NCBI GenBank assembly: GCA_964634605.1
Contig: CAZWLJ010000014.1
Span: 1-57,928 of the forward strand
DNA: 57,928 nucleotides
Direction: 5' to 3'
Source of the DNA: UPXZ01 sp964634605
GTDB lineage: Bacteria > Bacteroidota > Bacteroidia > Bacteroidales > Paludibacteraceae
The notes below the pieces were generated by a model. That model made no database searches and was not told the origin of the DNA. It was given only the letters and a program-made list of their open reading frames with translations. The position numbers were made by a program, and so were the translations under genes. Shown one piece after another: positions 44,206 to 51,706 of this stretch. Every line of letters begins with the position of its first letter. Positions within the stretch are counted from its first letter, which is position 1.

Positions 44206-44266
44206 GACCCCCAACCCCTAAAGGGGGGCATATAAAACTCCCTTTACGGGAATATTAGGGGATAAT
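44206..44266. repeat. GC-rich intergenic repeat between the two tRNAs
   Basis: CCCCTAA (near 44214) and TTAGGGG (near 44256) bracket an inner AGGGG/CTCCC-TTTACGGG part. The same type of CCCCTTT/AGGGG(GATA) sequence occurs near 49074-49090. It looks like a degenerate copy of the G/C-rich repeats scattered in Bacteroidetes intergenic regions. Confidence 0.5.
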
Positions 44267-44339
44267 GCGGAAGTAGCTCAGTCGATAGAGCATTAGCCTT
44301 CCAAGCTGAGGGTCGCGGGTTTGAGCCCCGTCTTCCGCT
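44267..44339 (+). tRNA. tRNA-Gly (TCC)
   Basis: The acceptor is GCGGAAG/CTTCCGC with discriminator T. The D-arm contains AGCTCAGTCGATAGAGC, the anticodon loop CTTCCAA gives anticodon TCC, and the T-arm contains GGGTTTGAGCCCC. There is no encoded CCA. Confidence 0.97.
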
Positions 44340-44347
44340 CTACATAA

Positions 44348-44388
44348 GGAGAGATATTAACTGATTGTTGATGTCTCTCTTTTTTTTT
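44348..44388 (+). terminator. terminator of the tRNA transcript
   Basis: GAGAGATAT and ATGTCTCTC pair (one wobble) around a 13-base loop, followed by nine T. Confidence 0.85.
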
Positions 44389-44449
44389 GAACCTGTTAAT
44401 TCACTTTTAAATAAAACTATTCTGGTATTTGAATTATCTCCAGTCTCAT

Positions 44450-45316
44450 ATGGGTGAAATTGCAGCTCTTCTGGTCTCATTTACGTGGACCGGGAGTGCA
44501 CTTTTCTTTGAAAAAGCAGGGAAACAGATAGGTTCTCTTCAGGTGAATATAATCCGGCTTTTTCTGGCCATCCTATTTCTTGGCATTACTACACTCATCA
44601 CCCGGGGTATGTTTTTCCCGATGGACGCAACGGTTGATAACTGGTTTTGGCTAGCTGTTTCGGGTGTTATCGGCTTTTTTGTGGGCGATCTGATGCTCTT
44701 CAAATCCTACTCAGTTATCGGTTCCCGTACAGCATCACTTATCATGAGCCTGCATCCGATGATGACTGCTTTCATCGGATGGATTTTTCTGAGCGAAGTT
44801 CTTTCATTAAAAAGTTTACTGGCCATAGTTATCAGTCTGACAGGAATTATGATCGCAATTTTCAACCGGAATATGAAGCTTGATATCCCTTTCAAAGGTT
44901 TTATTCTTGCTTTTACGGCTGCATTGGGTCAAGCTGCAGGCCTTATTTTAAGTAAAAAAGGGATAGGTGATTACGATCCTTTGGCAGCTACTCAGATTCG
45001 GGCTATTTTTGGTTTTGCTAGTTTCGCTGTTTTTATTACCGTGCTGGGCAGATGGGGGAAGGTGAAAGCTGCTGTTCGGAACATTGAAGGTATGAAGGCC
45101 GTATCAATCGGAACTGTTTTTGGACCTTTCGTGGGAGTATCACTTTCATTATTTGCAGTTCAGCATACTCAGACTGGTATAGCTTCTACGCTCATGGCTT
45201 TAGTGCCTGTATTGATTATTTTCCCTTCATCAATCATGTTTAAAGAAAAAATTACGACCCGCCAGGTTCTGGGAGCCGTAATCAGTATGATAGGTGTCAG
45301 TCTTTTCTTTTACTAA
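44450..45316 (+). CDS. EamA/DMT-superfamily transporter
   Basis: A 288-residue protein with ten membrane helices in two EamA repeats (ALLVSFTWTGSALFFEKAG opens the first, GFILAFTAALGQAAGLILSK the second). The substrate is not predictable. The ATG at 44450 was preferred to a TTG at 44429. The stop overlaps the convergent dapA stop by 4 bases. Confidence 0.9.
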   Translation: MGEIAALLVSFTWTGSALFFEKAGKQIGSLQVNIIRLFLAILFLGITTLITRGMFFPMDATVDNWFWLAVSGVIGFFVGDLMLFKSYSVIGSRTASLIMSLHPMMTAFIGWIFLSEVLSLKSLLAIVISLTGIMIAIFNRNMKLDIPFKGFILAFTAALGQAAGLILSKKGIGDYDPLAATQIRAIFGFASFAVFITVLGRWGKVKAAVRNIEGMKAVSIGTVFGPFVGVSLSLFAVQHTQTGIASTLMALVPVLIIFPSSIMFKEKITTRQVLGAVISMIGVSLFFY

Positions 45317-46197
45317 ATAATTTCATTAAGCACCTTGCGGATTTTCTCATATGTTTTAATTGTGTTAGGTACTAATGGAAGCCGTAACTTGTTCTCAATC
45401 AGTCCCATAATTGCCAGCATACTTTTTACTCCGGCCGGATTGCCCTCTACAAATAATAAACTGATCAGTTCGGTAAAATTATGATGTATCAGACGGGCGC
45501 TGTTGTAGTCACCTTCAAGCGCCAGCCTTACCATTCGGCTGAATTCTTTGGGGAAAGCATTGCCGATTACAGAAATTACCCCGACAGCTCCCAAAGTGAT
45601 AAGTGGGAATGTAATGCCGTCGTCGCCCGAGATAACCAGAAAATTTTCCGGCTTATTTTTGATAATATCGTCAATCTGGCTGAAATTTCCGGACGCTTCT
45701 TTTACCGCACATACATTTTTGAAATCGTTAGCTATTCGAAGTGTTGTTTCAGCAGTCATATTTACACCTGTTCGCCCGGGCACATTATACAGGATAATGG
45801 GAAGTGATGATGCTCTGGCTATTGCTGCGTAATGCTGATAGATACCTTCCTGCGAGGGTTTGTTGTAGTAAGGAGTAACAGAAAGTATAGCGTCGTAACC
45901 GCTCAGATCGGTTGTTCTCACTTTATGAACCACTTCGCGGGTATTGTTTCCTCCGATTCCGTAAACCAGCGGAATTCTTCCTGCAGCTTTCTGTGCTACA
46001 AATTGTTTTATTTCTTCTTTTTCTTCGCTGGTAAGGGTAGGGGTTTCGGCAGTTGTACCGCAAACAACGAGGTAGTCGGTACCGTTTTTAATCTGATGCT
46101 CAATTATTCTTGTCAGTGCATCAAAATCAATGGACTCATCTTCTTTGAATGGAGTAATAAGGGCTACGCCCATTCCTACCAGTTTTGAATTCAACAT
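45313..46197 (-). CDS. dapA: 4-hydroxy-tetrahydrodipicolinate synthase
   Basis: A 294-residue TIM-barrel enzyme making the first committed lysine/diaminopimelate intermediate from pyruvate and aspartate semialdehyde. Key residues are visible: Thr48/Thr49 in CGTTAETPTL, Tyr110/111 in SVTPYYNKPSQEG, Tyr137 in ILYNVPGRTG, and the Schiff-base Lys166 in AVKEASG. It ends the minus-strand cluster that includes ligA, and its stop overlaps the EamA stop. Confidence 0.96.
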   Translation of the reverse strand: MLNSKLVGMGVALITPFKEDESIDFDALTRIIEHQIKNGTDYLVVCGTTAETPTLTSEEKEEIKQFVAQKAAGRIPLVYGIGGNNTREVVHKVRTTDLSGYDAILSVTPYYNKPSQEGIYQHYAAIARASSLPIILYNVPGRTGVNMTAETTLRIANDFKNVCAVKEASGNFSQIDDIIKNKPENFLVISGDDGITFPLITLGAVGVISVIGNAFPKEFSRMVRLALEGDYNSARLIHHNFTELISLLFVEGNPAGVKSMLAIMGLIENKLRLPLVPNTIKTYEKIRKVLNEII

Positions 46198-46278
46198 GTT
46201 AAGGGAAATATCTTAGTAAATTATAAAAAACATAAATGATGAAACAGCCTGTAATTTCTTCATAGTCATTTCAGAATG

Positions 46279-46286
46279 CAAAATTA
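46279..46286 (-). promoter_or_regulatory. -7 element for dapA
   Basis: TAATTTTG on the minus strand, about 82 bases before the dapA start; the -33 is unclear. The leader contains GGCTGTTTC, which only superficially resembles the two-copy element. Confidence 0.45.
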
Positions 46287-46291
46287 CGCTT

Positions 46292-46903
46292 TTAATCTTT
46301 AGATTGTATTTTTTTGAGGTAAAAAATTAGTTGTTCAAACAGATATTGCTGATCGGTATGAAATAAACTTTCGTTCAGATCCTGAAATTCTTTTTTTCTT
46401 CGGTCTTCTTCATTCTCGGGTTCATTCCGGGGCTCGGGCTGAGGTATTTTAATCACAAAGTCCATCACTTCATCCATCGATCGGCTCATGCCGGTTTTCA
46501 TGGCTGCATTAGCATACAAGCATACGTATTGCAGGGGAATAATGTCTGAAAGTGTGAGATCAATGAGCATGTCGTATTCTGTGTCCATCAGTTCTTTCAG
46601 GTAAGGAGCTTTCGGGCAGCCTAACCAATCAATTGTGCTGCGGTCTAAAATTTTGAAAGTAGGCAGAATAGCCGTTGCTGTCATTTTCTTATCCAGATAT
46701 CCCCATGCAAATACCTTTTTCCCGTCGGCATTGAGTATTTCTATTGCCCGGCGAATAAACCGGTTTTTTTCCACGTAATCACTTTCGAAAACGAGCAAAA
46801 TTGTGTTCGCGTTTCTATAGTCTACATAGCGTTTATTCCGGAAAGGTTCCCTCAGATATTTGGATACTCTTTTTTTGTAGATATATTGATTGATTTTTCT
46901 CAT
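46292..46903 (-). CDS. DUF6913-like cytoplasmic protein
   Basis: A 203-residue protein, basic at the N-terminus (RKINQYIYKKRVSKYLREPF), then alpha/beta sequence (TILLVFESDYVEKNRFIRRA, YDMLIDLTLSDIIPLQYVCL), and an acidic low-complexity segment (PEPRNEPENEEDRRKK). It lacks a signal peptide. Its place between ligA and dapA is conserved in Bacteroidales. Function unknown; the DUF number is from memory. Confidence 0.72.
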   Translation of the reverse strand: MRKINQYIYKKRVSKYLREPFRNKRYVDYRNANTILLVFESDYVEKNRFIRRAIEILNADGKKVFAWGYLDKKMTATAILPTFKILDRSTIDWLGCPKAPYLKELMDTEYDMLIDLTLSDIIPLQYVCLYANAAMKTGMSRSMDEVMDFVIKIPQPEPRNEPENEEDRRKKEFQDLNESLFHTDQQYLFEQLIFYLKKIQSKD

Positions 46904-46923
46904 TCTCGCTTCATGTTCTTTTG

Positions 46924-46931
46924 CAAAAATA
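46924..46931 (-). promoter_or_regulatory. -7 element for the DUF6913-like gene
   Basis: TATTTTTG on the minus strand, about 20 bases before the start codon; no good -33. Confidence 0.4.
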
Positions 46932-46990
46932 ACAGAAAAAAGTTAAATTTCCATGCTGGTTGTACATTATCTTCGCTTTTTTGCGGTATT

Positions 46991-49051
46991 TTATTCTTTT
47001 TGAATCAGTTTCAGAAACTCATCTTCACTGATAACCGGTATATTTAGCTTCTCTGCTTTGTTCAGTTTTTCTGGTCCCATGTTTTCGCCAGCAAGTATGA
47101 AACTTGTTTTCCCTGACACGCTTCCGCTGTTTTTTCCTCCGTGCTGTTCAATAATTGACTTGTATTCATCACGCGAATGGTGAGAAAATGTACCGCTTAT
47201 CACAATTATTTTACCGGCAAGATTATCGCTTTTATTTTGTAGTGAATCTTCCGAAACGGACATTTGCAATCCATGTGATTTCAGTTGCCCGATTATTTCA
47301 AGGTTTAGCGGGTCGCTGAAGAATTGCACCACACTTTCGGCTATTCGCTGCCCAATTTCATCCACTGTAACGAGCTCTTCTGCAGTTGCTTTCTGGAGGT
47401 TTTCCATATTCCGGAATGCCAGCGCCAGTTTTTTTGCCACTGTTTCGCCAGCGAAACGGATACCTAAAGAGAAAAGTACACGTTCGAAGGGAACTTTTTT
47501 CGATTCTTCGATCCCTTTGAGGATGTTTTGTGCTGATTTCTCACCCAGTCTTTCAAGACGGGCTATATCCGAAGCTTTCAACAGATAAATATCTGCCACA
47601 TTATTTATGAGGTGATTCTGATATAGCAAGTTAATGGTCTCACAGCCCAGTCCGTCAAGGTTCATAGCCTTCCGGCTGGTGAAATGTTCTATTTTTCCTT
47701 TTATTTGCGGGGGACAATAATTTTCGTTAGGGCAGTAGTGGGCAGCTTCGCCTTCATATCTTATCAGCTGAGCACCGCATTCGGGGCAATGGGTGATGAA
47801 TCTGACTTTATCGCCAATCAGTAAACGTGCATCTGTATCCACACCCGTGATTTTGGGGATGATTTCGCCGCCTTTTTCCACATACACCATATCACCGATA
47901 TGCAGATCAAGTCCTTCAATAATATCGGCATTGTGCAGTGAAGCACGTTTGACGGTGGTTCCTGAAAGTAGAACCGGATCCAGATTGGCAACCGGAGTAA
48001 CAGCTCCTGTGCGTCCAACCTGATATTGTACCGAATTCAGTCGGGTGGTGGCTTTTTCTGCCTGAAACTTGTATGCAATTGCCCAACGGGGCGATTTGGC
48101 TGTTGTTCCCAGGTTTCGCTGCTGAATGAGCGAATCTACTTTTATCACGATACCATCGGTTGCAACAATCAGGTTTTTGCGTTCCATATCCCAGTATCGG
48201 ATGTAACTGATTACTTCGTCCGGATTTTTACAGCGCCTGATGGCATCTGAGACTTTGAATCCCCATTTTTTAGCAGACTGGAGGTTATCGAAATGGCTGT
48301 CGGAAGGTAAATCATCGCCCAATACAGAGTAAAAATAAGCGTCCAGTTTTCTTTTAGCTACCTCCGACGGATTCTGCATTTTCAGTGTCCCCGAAGCTGC
48401 ATTACGTGGATTGGCAAACAGTGTTTCTTCCTGAGCTTCCCGTTCTTTGTTCAGCTCATCGAATACGTTCCAGGGCATCAGTACTTCGCCGCGTATTTCA
48501 AATTTACGAGGAAAACCATCGCCGTGTAATTTAAGCGGCACGCTTCGGATTGTTTTTACATTTGAAGTTACATCATCGCCTTTCTCACCATCGCCGCGGG
48601 TTACAGCACGAACCAGCGAGCCGTTTTCATATACCAGTGATATTGAAGTACCGTCAAATTTCAGTTCGCAAACCTGTTCGAAATCTGCATTCAGGCTCTT
48701 TCTTGTTCGCTCATAAAAATCATTGACCTCACCTTCCGAGTATGTATTTCCGAGCGAAAGCATCGGGTACTGATGCTTAACCTGCCTGAAAGAACTGCTT
48801 ACGTCACTTCCAATGCGCCGGGTGGGTGAATTGGGGTCCGAAAAACCGGGATATGCGTTTTCCAGTTCTTCCAGTTGTTTCAGTTTTTTGTCATATTCAA
48901 AATCCGAAATGGTGGGATTTGAAAGCACGTAGTAGTTGTAGTTGTGCTGCTCGAGTTCACTGCGGAGTGATGAAATTTGATTCCTGACCACTTCAAGTGA
49001 GGAGTCGGGCTCTTCTGATTTGTCTGTTTCGTCAAATAAGTCTTTCATCAT
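46991..49051 (-). CDS. ligA: NAD+-dependent DNA ligase
   Basis: A 686-residue replicative ligase. In order: Ia domain (YDxLxxL-like EYDKKLKQLEELE), adenylation domain with the nucleophile Lys131 in ELKFDGTS, OB-fold (VGRTGAVTPVANLDPVLLSG), a Cys4 zinc finger (CPECGAQ...HYCPNENYCP), helix-hairpin-helix repeats and a C-terminal BRCT domain (LAGKIIVISGTFS). The start MMKDLF has two adjacent ATGs (49051 or 49048). It follows the LolE-like gene by 50 bases. Confidence 0.98.
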   Translation of the reverse strand: MMKDLFDETDKSEEPDSSLEVVRNQISSLRSELEQHNYNYYVLSNPTISDFEYDKKLKQLEELENAYPGFSDPNSPTRRIGSDVSSSFRQVKHQYPMLSLGNTYSEGEVNDFYERTRKSLNADFEQVCELKFDGTSISLVYENGSLVRAVTRGDGEKGDDVTSNVKTIRSVPLKLHGDGFPRKFEIRGEVLMPWNVFDELNKEREAQEETLFANPRNAASGTLKMQNPSEVAKRKLDAYFYSVLGDDLPSDSHFDNLQSAKKWGFKVSDAIRRCKNPDEVISYIRYWDMERKNLIVATDGIVIKVDSLIQQRNLGTTAKSPRWAIAYKFQAEKATTRLNSVQYQVGRTGAVTPVANLDPVLLSGTTVKRASLHNADIIEGLDLHIGDMVYVEKGGEIIPKITGVDTDARLLIGDKVRFITHCPECGAQLIRYEGEAAHYCPNENYCPPQIKGKIEHFTSRKAMNLDGLGCETINLLYQNHLINNVADIYLLKASDIARLERLGEKSAQNILKGIEESKKVPFERVLFSLGIRFAGETVAKKLALAFRNMENLQKATAEELVTVDEIGQRIAESVVQFFSDPLNLEIIGQLKSHGLQMSVSEDSLQNKSDNLAGKIIVISGTFSHHSRDEYKSIIEQHGGKNSGSVSGKTSFILAGENMGPEKLNKAEKLNIPVISEDEFLKLIQKE

Positions 49052-49057
49052 AAAGCA

Positions 49058-49090
49058 AAATGTTTTGCTATCCCCTGCCTGAAAGGGGAA
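49058..49090. repeat. two small palindromes before ligA, GC-rich repeat type
   Basis: AGCAAAA/TTTTGCT (49058-49073) is followed by CCCCT/AGGGG (about 49075-49090). They lie between the LolE-like gene and ligA and could form a weak terminator or processing site. The second part resembles the repeat between the two tRNAs. Confidence 0.45.
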
Positions 49091-49101
49091 GATTTGGGTT
49101 T

Positions 49102-50346
49102 TTATTCGTATCTGATTATTTTAGCAGGTGAAATTTTTGTTATCAAATATGACGGACCAATAAGCATCAAAACGGAAATAACCAGCGTTCCGGCATTTAA
49201 CAAGAGGATATACATCCAGTTAAATGTTATAGGGACTGTGCTGGTATAATATGAAGCCGGGTCGAGCGGAATAATTTTAAACTGGTACTGTATGAAGCAG
49301 ATCAGCAATCCGGTCAGATTTCCCCAAAGCATACCTTTTCCAATTAAAAAAACAGATTCATACAGAAAAATTTTACGGATAGACCAGTTTTTCGTTCCGA
49401 ATGATTTAAGTATACCTATCATATTGGTTTTTTCCAGAATAAGGATCAGCAATCCGGAAATCATATTAAAACCCGCAACTGCCAGCATGAGCAGCAAGAT
49501 GACCCATACGTTCATATCCAGCAGATCAAGCCAGCTGAAAATCTGGGGATTCAACTGCCGGATGGTTTGGATAAAATAGCCGTTTCCCTCACTGTCAAAA
49601 CGATTGACAACGAGCGAATACACCTGTTCGCTTACCTGATCGAGATCGATGAAGTCCGATATAAGCATTTCCATCCCGCTGAAGTATTCTTCTTCCCACC
49701 CGTTCAGTCGTTGTGCTATTCGTATATCGGTGATTACGAATAGTTTATCGTAATCGGCAAAGTTAGTGGAATAGATACCTTTGATGGTGAATTTACGGAC
49801 ACGAATCTGATCCTGCAGAAAATAGGTGTAAAATGAATCTCCAATTTTCAGCCCGAGCATATTGGCAATTGTTTTTGAAATGACTGCTTCATTTACCGGA
49901 GTGGAATCATTCAGATTCAAAATGTCGCCTTCCACGAGGTTTGACCTGAAGAAATCCCAGTCGAACTCCGGACCGACGCCTTTCAGAATCATTCCCTGAA
50001 AGTCATTTTCTGTTTTGATGATTCCCGGTTTCGTAACGAAACGCTGAATGTGTTTAACATTCTGAATTGCCTTCAGTTGATTTTGCAGCGTGTCGTTCAT
50101 CCGGATGGGCTGCATTTCGTAAGAGTTGTTGTTGTCGAAATTGGTGATTTGTATGTGCGAACCGAAACCGATTGTTTTGTTCCTGATTTCCTGTTTGAAA
50201 CCAATGACTACTGCGATAGCAATCAGCATCACAGCCACTCCCACTGCAATGCCGATTGTGGCTATCCGAACAGCGGGCCGGGATACACTTTTCTCACCTT
50301 TTTTTTCGAAGTGAATGCGCCTGGCTATGAAATATTCTAAATTCAT
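49102..50346 (-). CDS. FtsX/LolE-like ABC transporter permease
   Basis: A 414-residue inner-membrane protein with one N-terminal helix (about 27-50), a large periplasmic domain (about 55-275), and three C-terminal helices, the MacB/LolCE layout. NLEYFIARRIHFEKKGEKSV at the start and LLILILEKTNMIGILKSFG near residue 305 are typical of LolC/LolE. It probably helps release lipoproteins toward LolA, but the ATPase partner is not in this window. Its start overlaps the aminotransferase stop by 4 bases. Confidence 0.88.
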   Translation of the reverse strand: MNLEYFIARRIHFEKKGEKSVSRPAVRIATIGIAVGVAVMLIAIAVVIGFKQEIRNKTIGFGSHIQITNFDNNNSYEMQPIRMNDTLQNQLKAIQNVKHIQRFVTKPGIIKTENDFQGMILKGVGPEFDWDFFRSNLVEGDILNLNDSTPVNEAVISKTIANMLGLKIGDSFYTYFLQDQIRVRKFTIKGIYSTNFADYDKLFVITDIRIAQRLNGWEEEYFSGMEMLISDFIDLDQVSEQVYSLVVNRFDSEGNGYFIQTIRQLNPQIFSWLDLLDMNVWVILLLMLAVAGFNMISGLLILILEKTNMIGILKSFGTKNWSIRKIFLYESVFLIGKGMLWGNLTGLLICFIQYQFKIIPLDPASYYTSTVPITFNWMYILLLNAGTLVISVLMLIGPSYLITKISPAKIIRYE

Positions 50347-51539
50347 TTTCTTCCGGGATACGCTTCCAATGCCTTTTCAAGGACCATTAACGCATGTTTC
50401 AGATCTTCTTTGTTAAGTACATAGGCTATACGGACTTCATTTTTGCCTAATCCTTTTTCGGTGTAAAATCCTGTTGCGGGAGCCATCATCACAGTGCAGC
50501 CTTCGAATTCGAAATCGGAAAGACACCAGGCGCAAAATTTGTCCGAATCATCAATAGGCAGCCGTGCAGTGGTGTAGAATGCACCCATCGGAATGGGAGA
50601 GTACACGCCGGGAATACGGTTAAGACTGTCAATCAGAAATTTACGCCGTTCAACATATTCATCGTAGACTTCCATCAGGTATTCTTTCGGAGTGTCGATC
50701 GAAGCTTCTGCTGCTATTTGACCGATAAGCGGCGGGCTCAGGCGTGCCTGGCAGAATTTCATAACCGTTTTCCGTACTTCCTTGTTTTTGGTTACCAGTG
50801 CTCCGATGCGAATTCCGCACTCACTGTAACGTTTTGAAACACTGTCAATTAAAATTACATTTTCTTCGATGCCATCCAGATGAAAGGCAGAAATATATGG
50901 TGCGCCTGTATAACAAAATTCACGGTAAACTTCATCGGAGAAAAGGTATAAATCATATTTTTTCACCAGATCACGTATCAAATTCATTTCTTTGCGGGTG
51001 TATAGATATCCGGTCGGATTATTCGGATTGCATATCAGTATCCCTTTTGTGCGGGGAGTTATCAACTCCTCGAATTTTTCAATCGGAGGTAGCGCAAATC
51101 CATCGTCAATGCTGGAAACAACCGGCTTCACCACAGCTCCTGCACCTATGGCAAATGCCGTGTAATTGGCGTATGCAGGTTCGGGAACGATGATTTCATC
51201 GCCGGGATCAAGACAACTCATAAATGCAAAACTTACAGCCTCAGAACCTCCGGTGGTAATGATAATGTCATCAAAAGCTACGTCGATATTGAACGAACGG
51301 TAGTATTCAGCCAGTTTCAGCCGTAAACTTTTAAAACCATCGCTGGGACTATATTCCAGTATCTCCCGGTTGATGTTTCGGATAGCATCCAAAGCTACTT
51401 TGGGTGTTTTGATGTCGGGCTGCCCGATATTAAGGTGATATACTTTTACACCCCTGGCTTTTGCATTATCAGCTAAAGGTGCAAGTTTTCGAATTGGCGA
51501 CTCGGGCATGGACTGTCCGCGCTGTGAAGTATTAGGCAT
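50343..51539 (-). CDS. class I/II PLP-dependent aminotransferase (aspartate-aminotransferase-like)
   Basis: A 398-residue fold-type I enzyme. PLP residues are Asn174 (NPNNPTG), Asp202 (SDEVY), the Schiff-base Lys236 (DSVSKRYSE) and Arg244, with a carboxylate-binding Arg in EVRIAYVLN. It transfers amino groups between amino and keto acids; exact specificity is unclear. A 9-base tandem repeat lies only 7 bases before the start codon. Confidence 0.92.
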   Translation of the reverse strand: MPNTSQRGQSMPESPIRKLAPLADNAKARGVKVYHLNIGQPDIKTPKVALDAIRNINREILEYSPSDGFKSLRLKLAEYYRSFNIDVAFDDIIITTGGSEAVSFAFMSCLDPGDEIIVPEPAYANYTAFAIGAGAVVKPVVSSIDDGFALPPIEKFEELITPRTKGILICNPNNPTGYLYTRKEMNLIRDLVKKYDLYLFSDEVYREFCYTGAPYISAFHLDGIEENVILIDSVSKRYSECGIRIGALVTKNKEVRKTVMKFCQARLSPPLIGQIAAEASIDTPKEYLMEVYDEYVERRKFLIDSLNRIPGVYSPIPMGAFYTTARLPIDDSDKFCAWCLSDFEFEGCTVMMAPATGFYTEKGLGKNEVRIAYVLNKEDLKHALMVLEKALEAYPGRK

Positions 51540-51546
51540 ATTATTT

Positions 51547-51594
51547 AGTTTATCAAGTTTATCAAGTTTATCAAGTTTATCAAGTTTATCAAGT
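51547..51594. repeat. 9-base tandem repeat (TATCAAGTT, about 5.3 copies)
   Basis: The unit TATCAAGTT is repeated without change about five times, plus a partial unit at the left edge. It lies in the leader of the aminotransferase (minus strand). Read on the minus strand each junction contains TAAACTTG, one mismatch from the -7 consensus TAnnTTTG. Confidence 0.95.
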
Positions 51595-51706
51595 CAGAAA
51601 GTTTTAATAAGTGAGCGTTTTAAAAACAACATTAACCTTGTGAAATTTAAATCTCATTTATTATTCCTAACTGCTCATTGCCCTCTTCAGATTTCTAATT
51701 TCAAAT

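Noticed and set aside
46198..46291. Possible third copy of the leader element upstream of dapA (GAAACAGCC on plus, GGCTGTTTC on minus)
   Set aside because: Only 9-10 bases match. The loop block, the second arm and the start-codon spacing are missing.
51547..51594. Tandem repeats considered as a CRISPR array
   Set aside because: The unit is 9 bases with no spacers and no cas genes; it is a simple tandem repeat.
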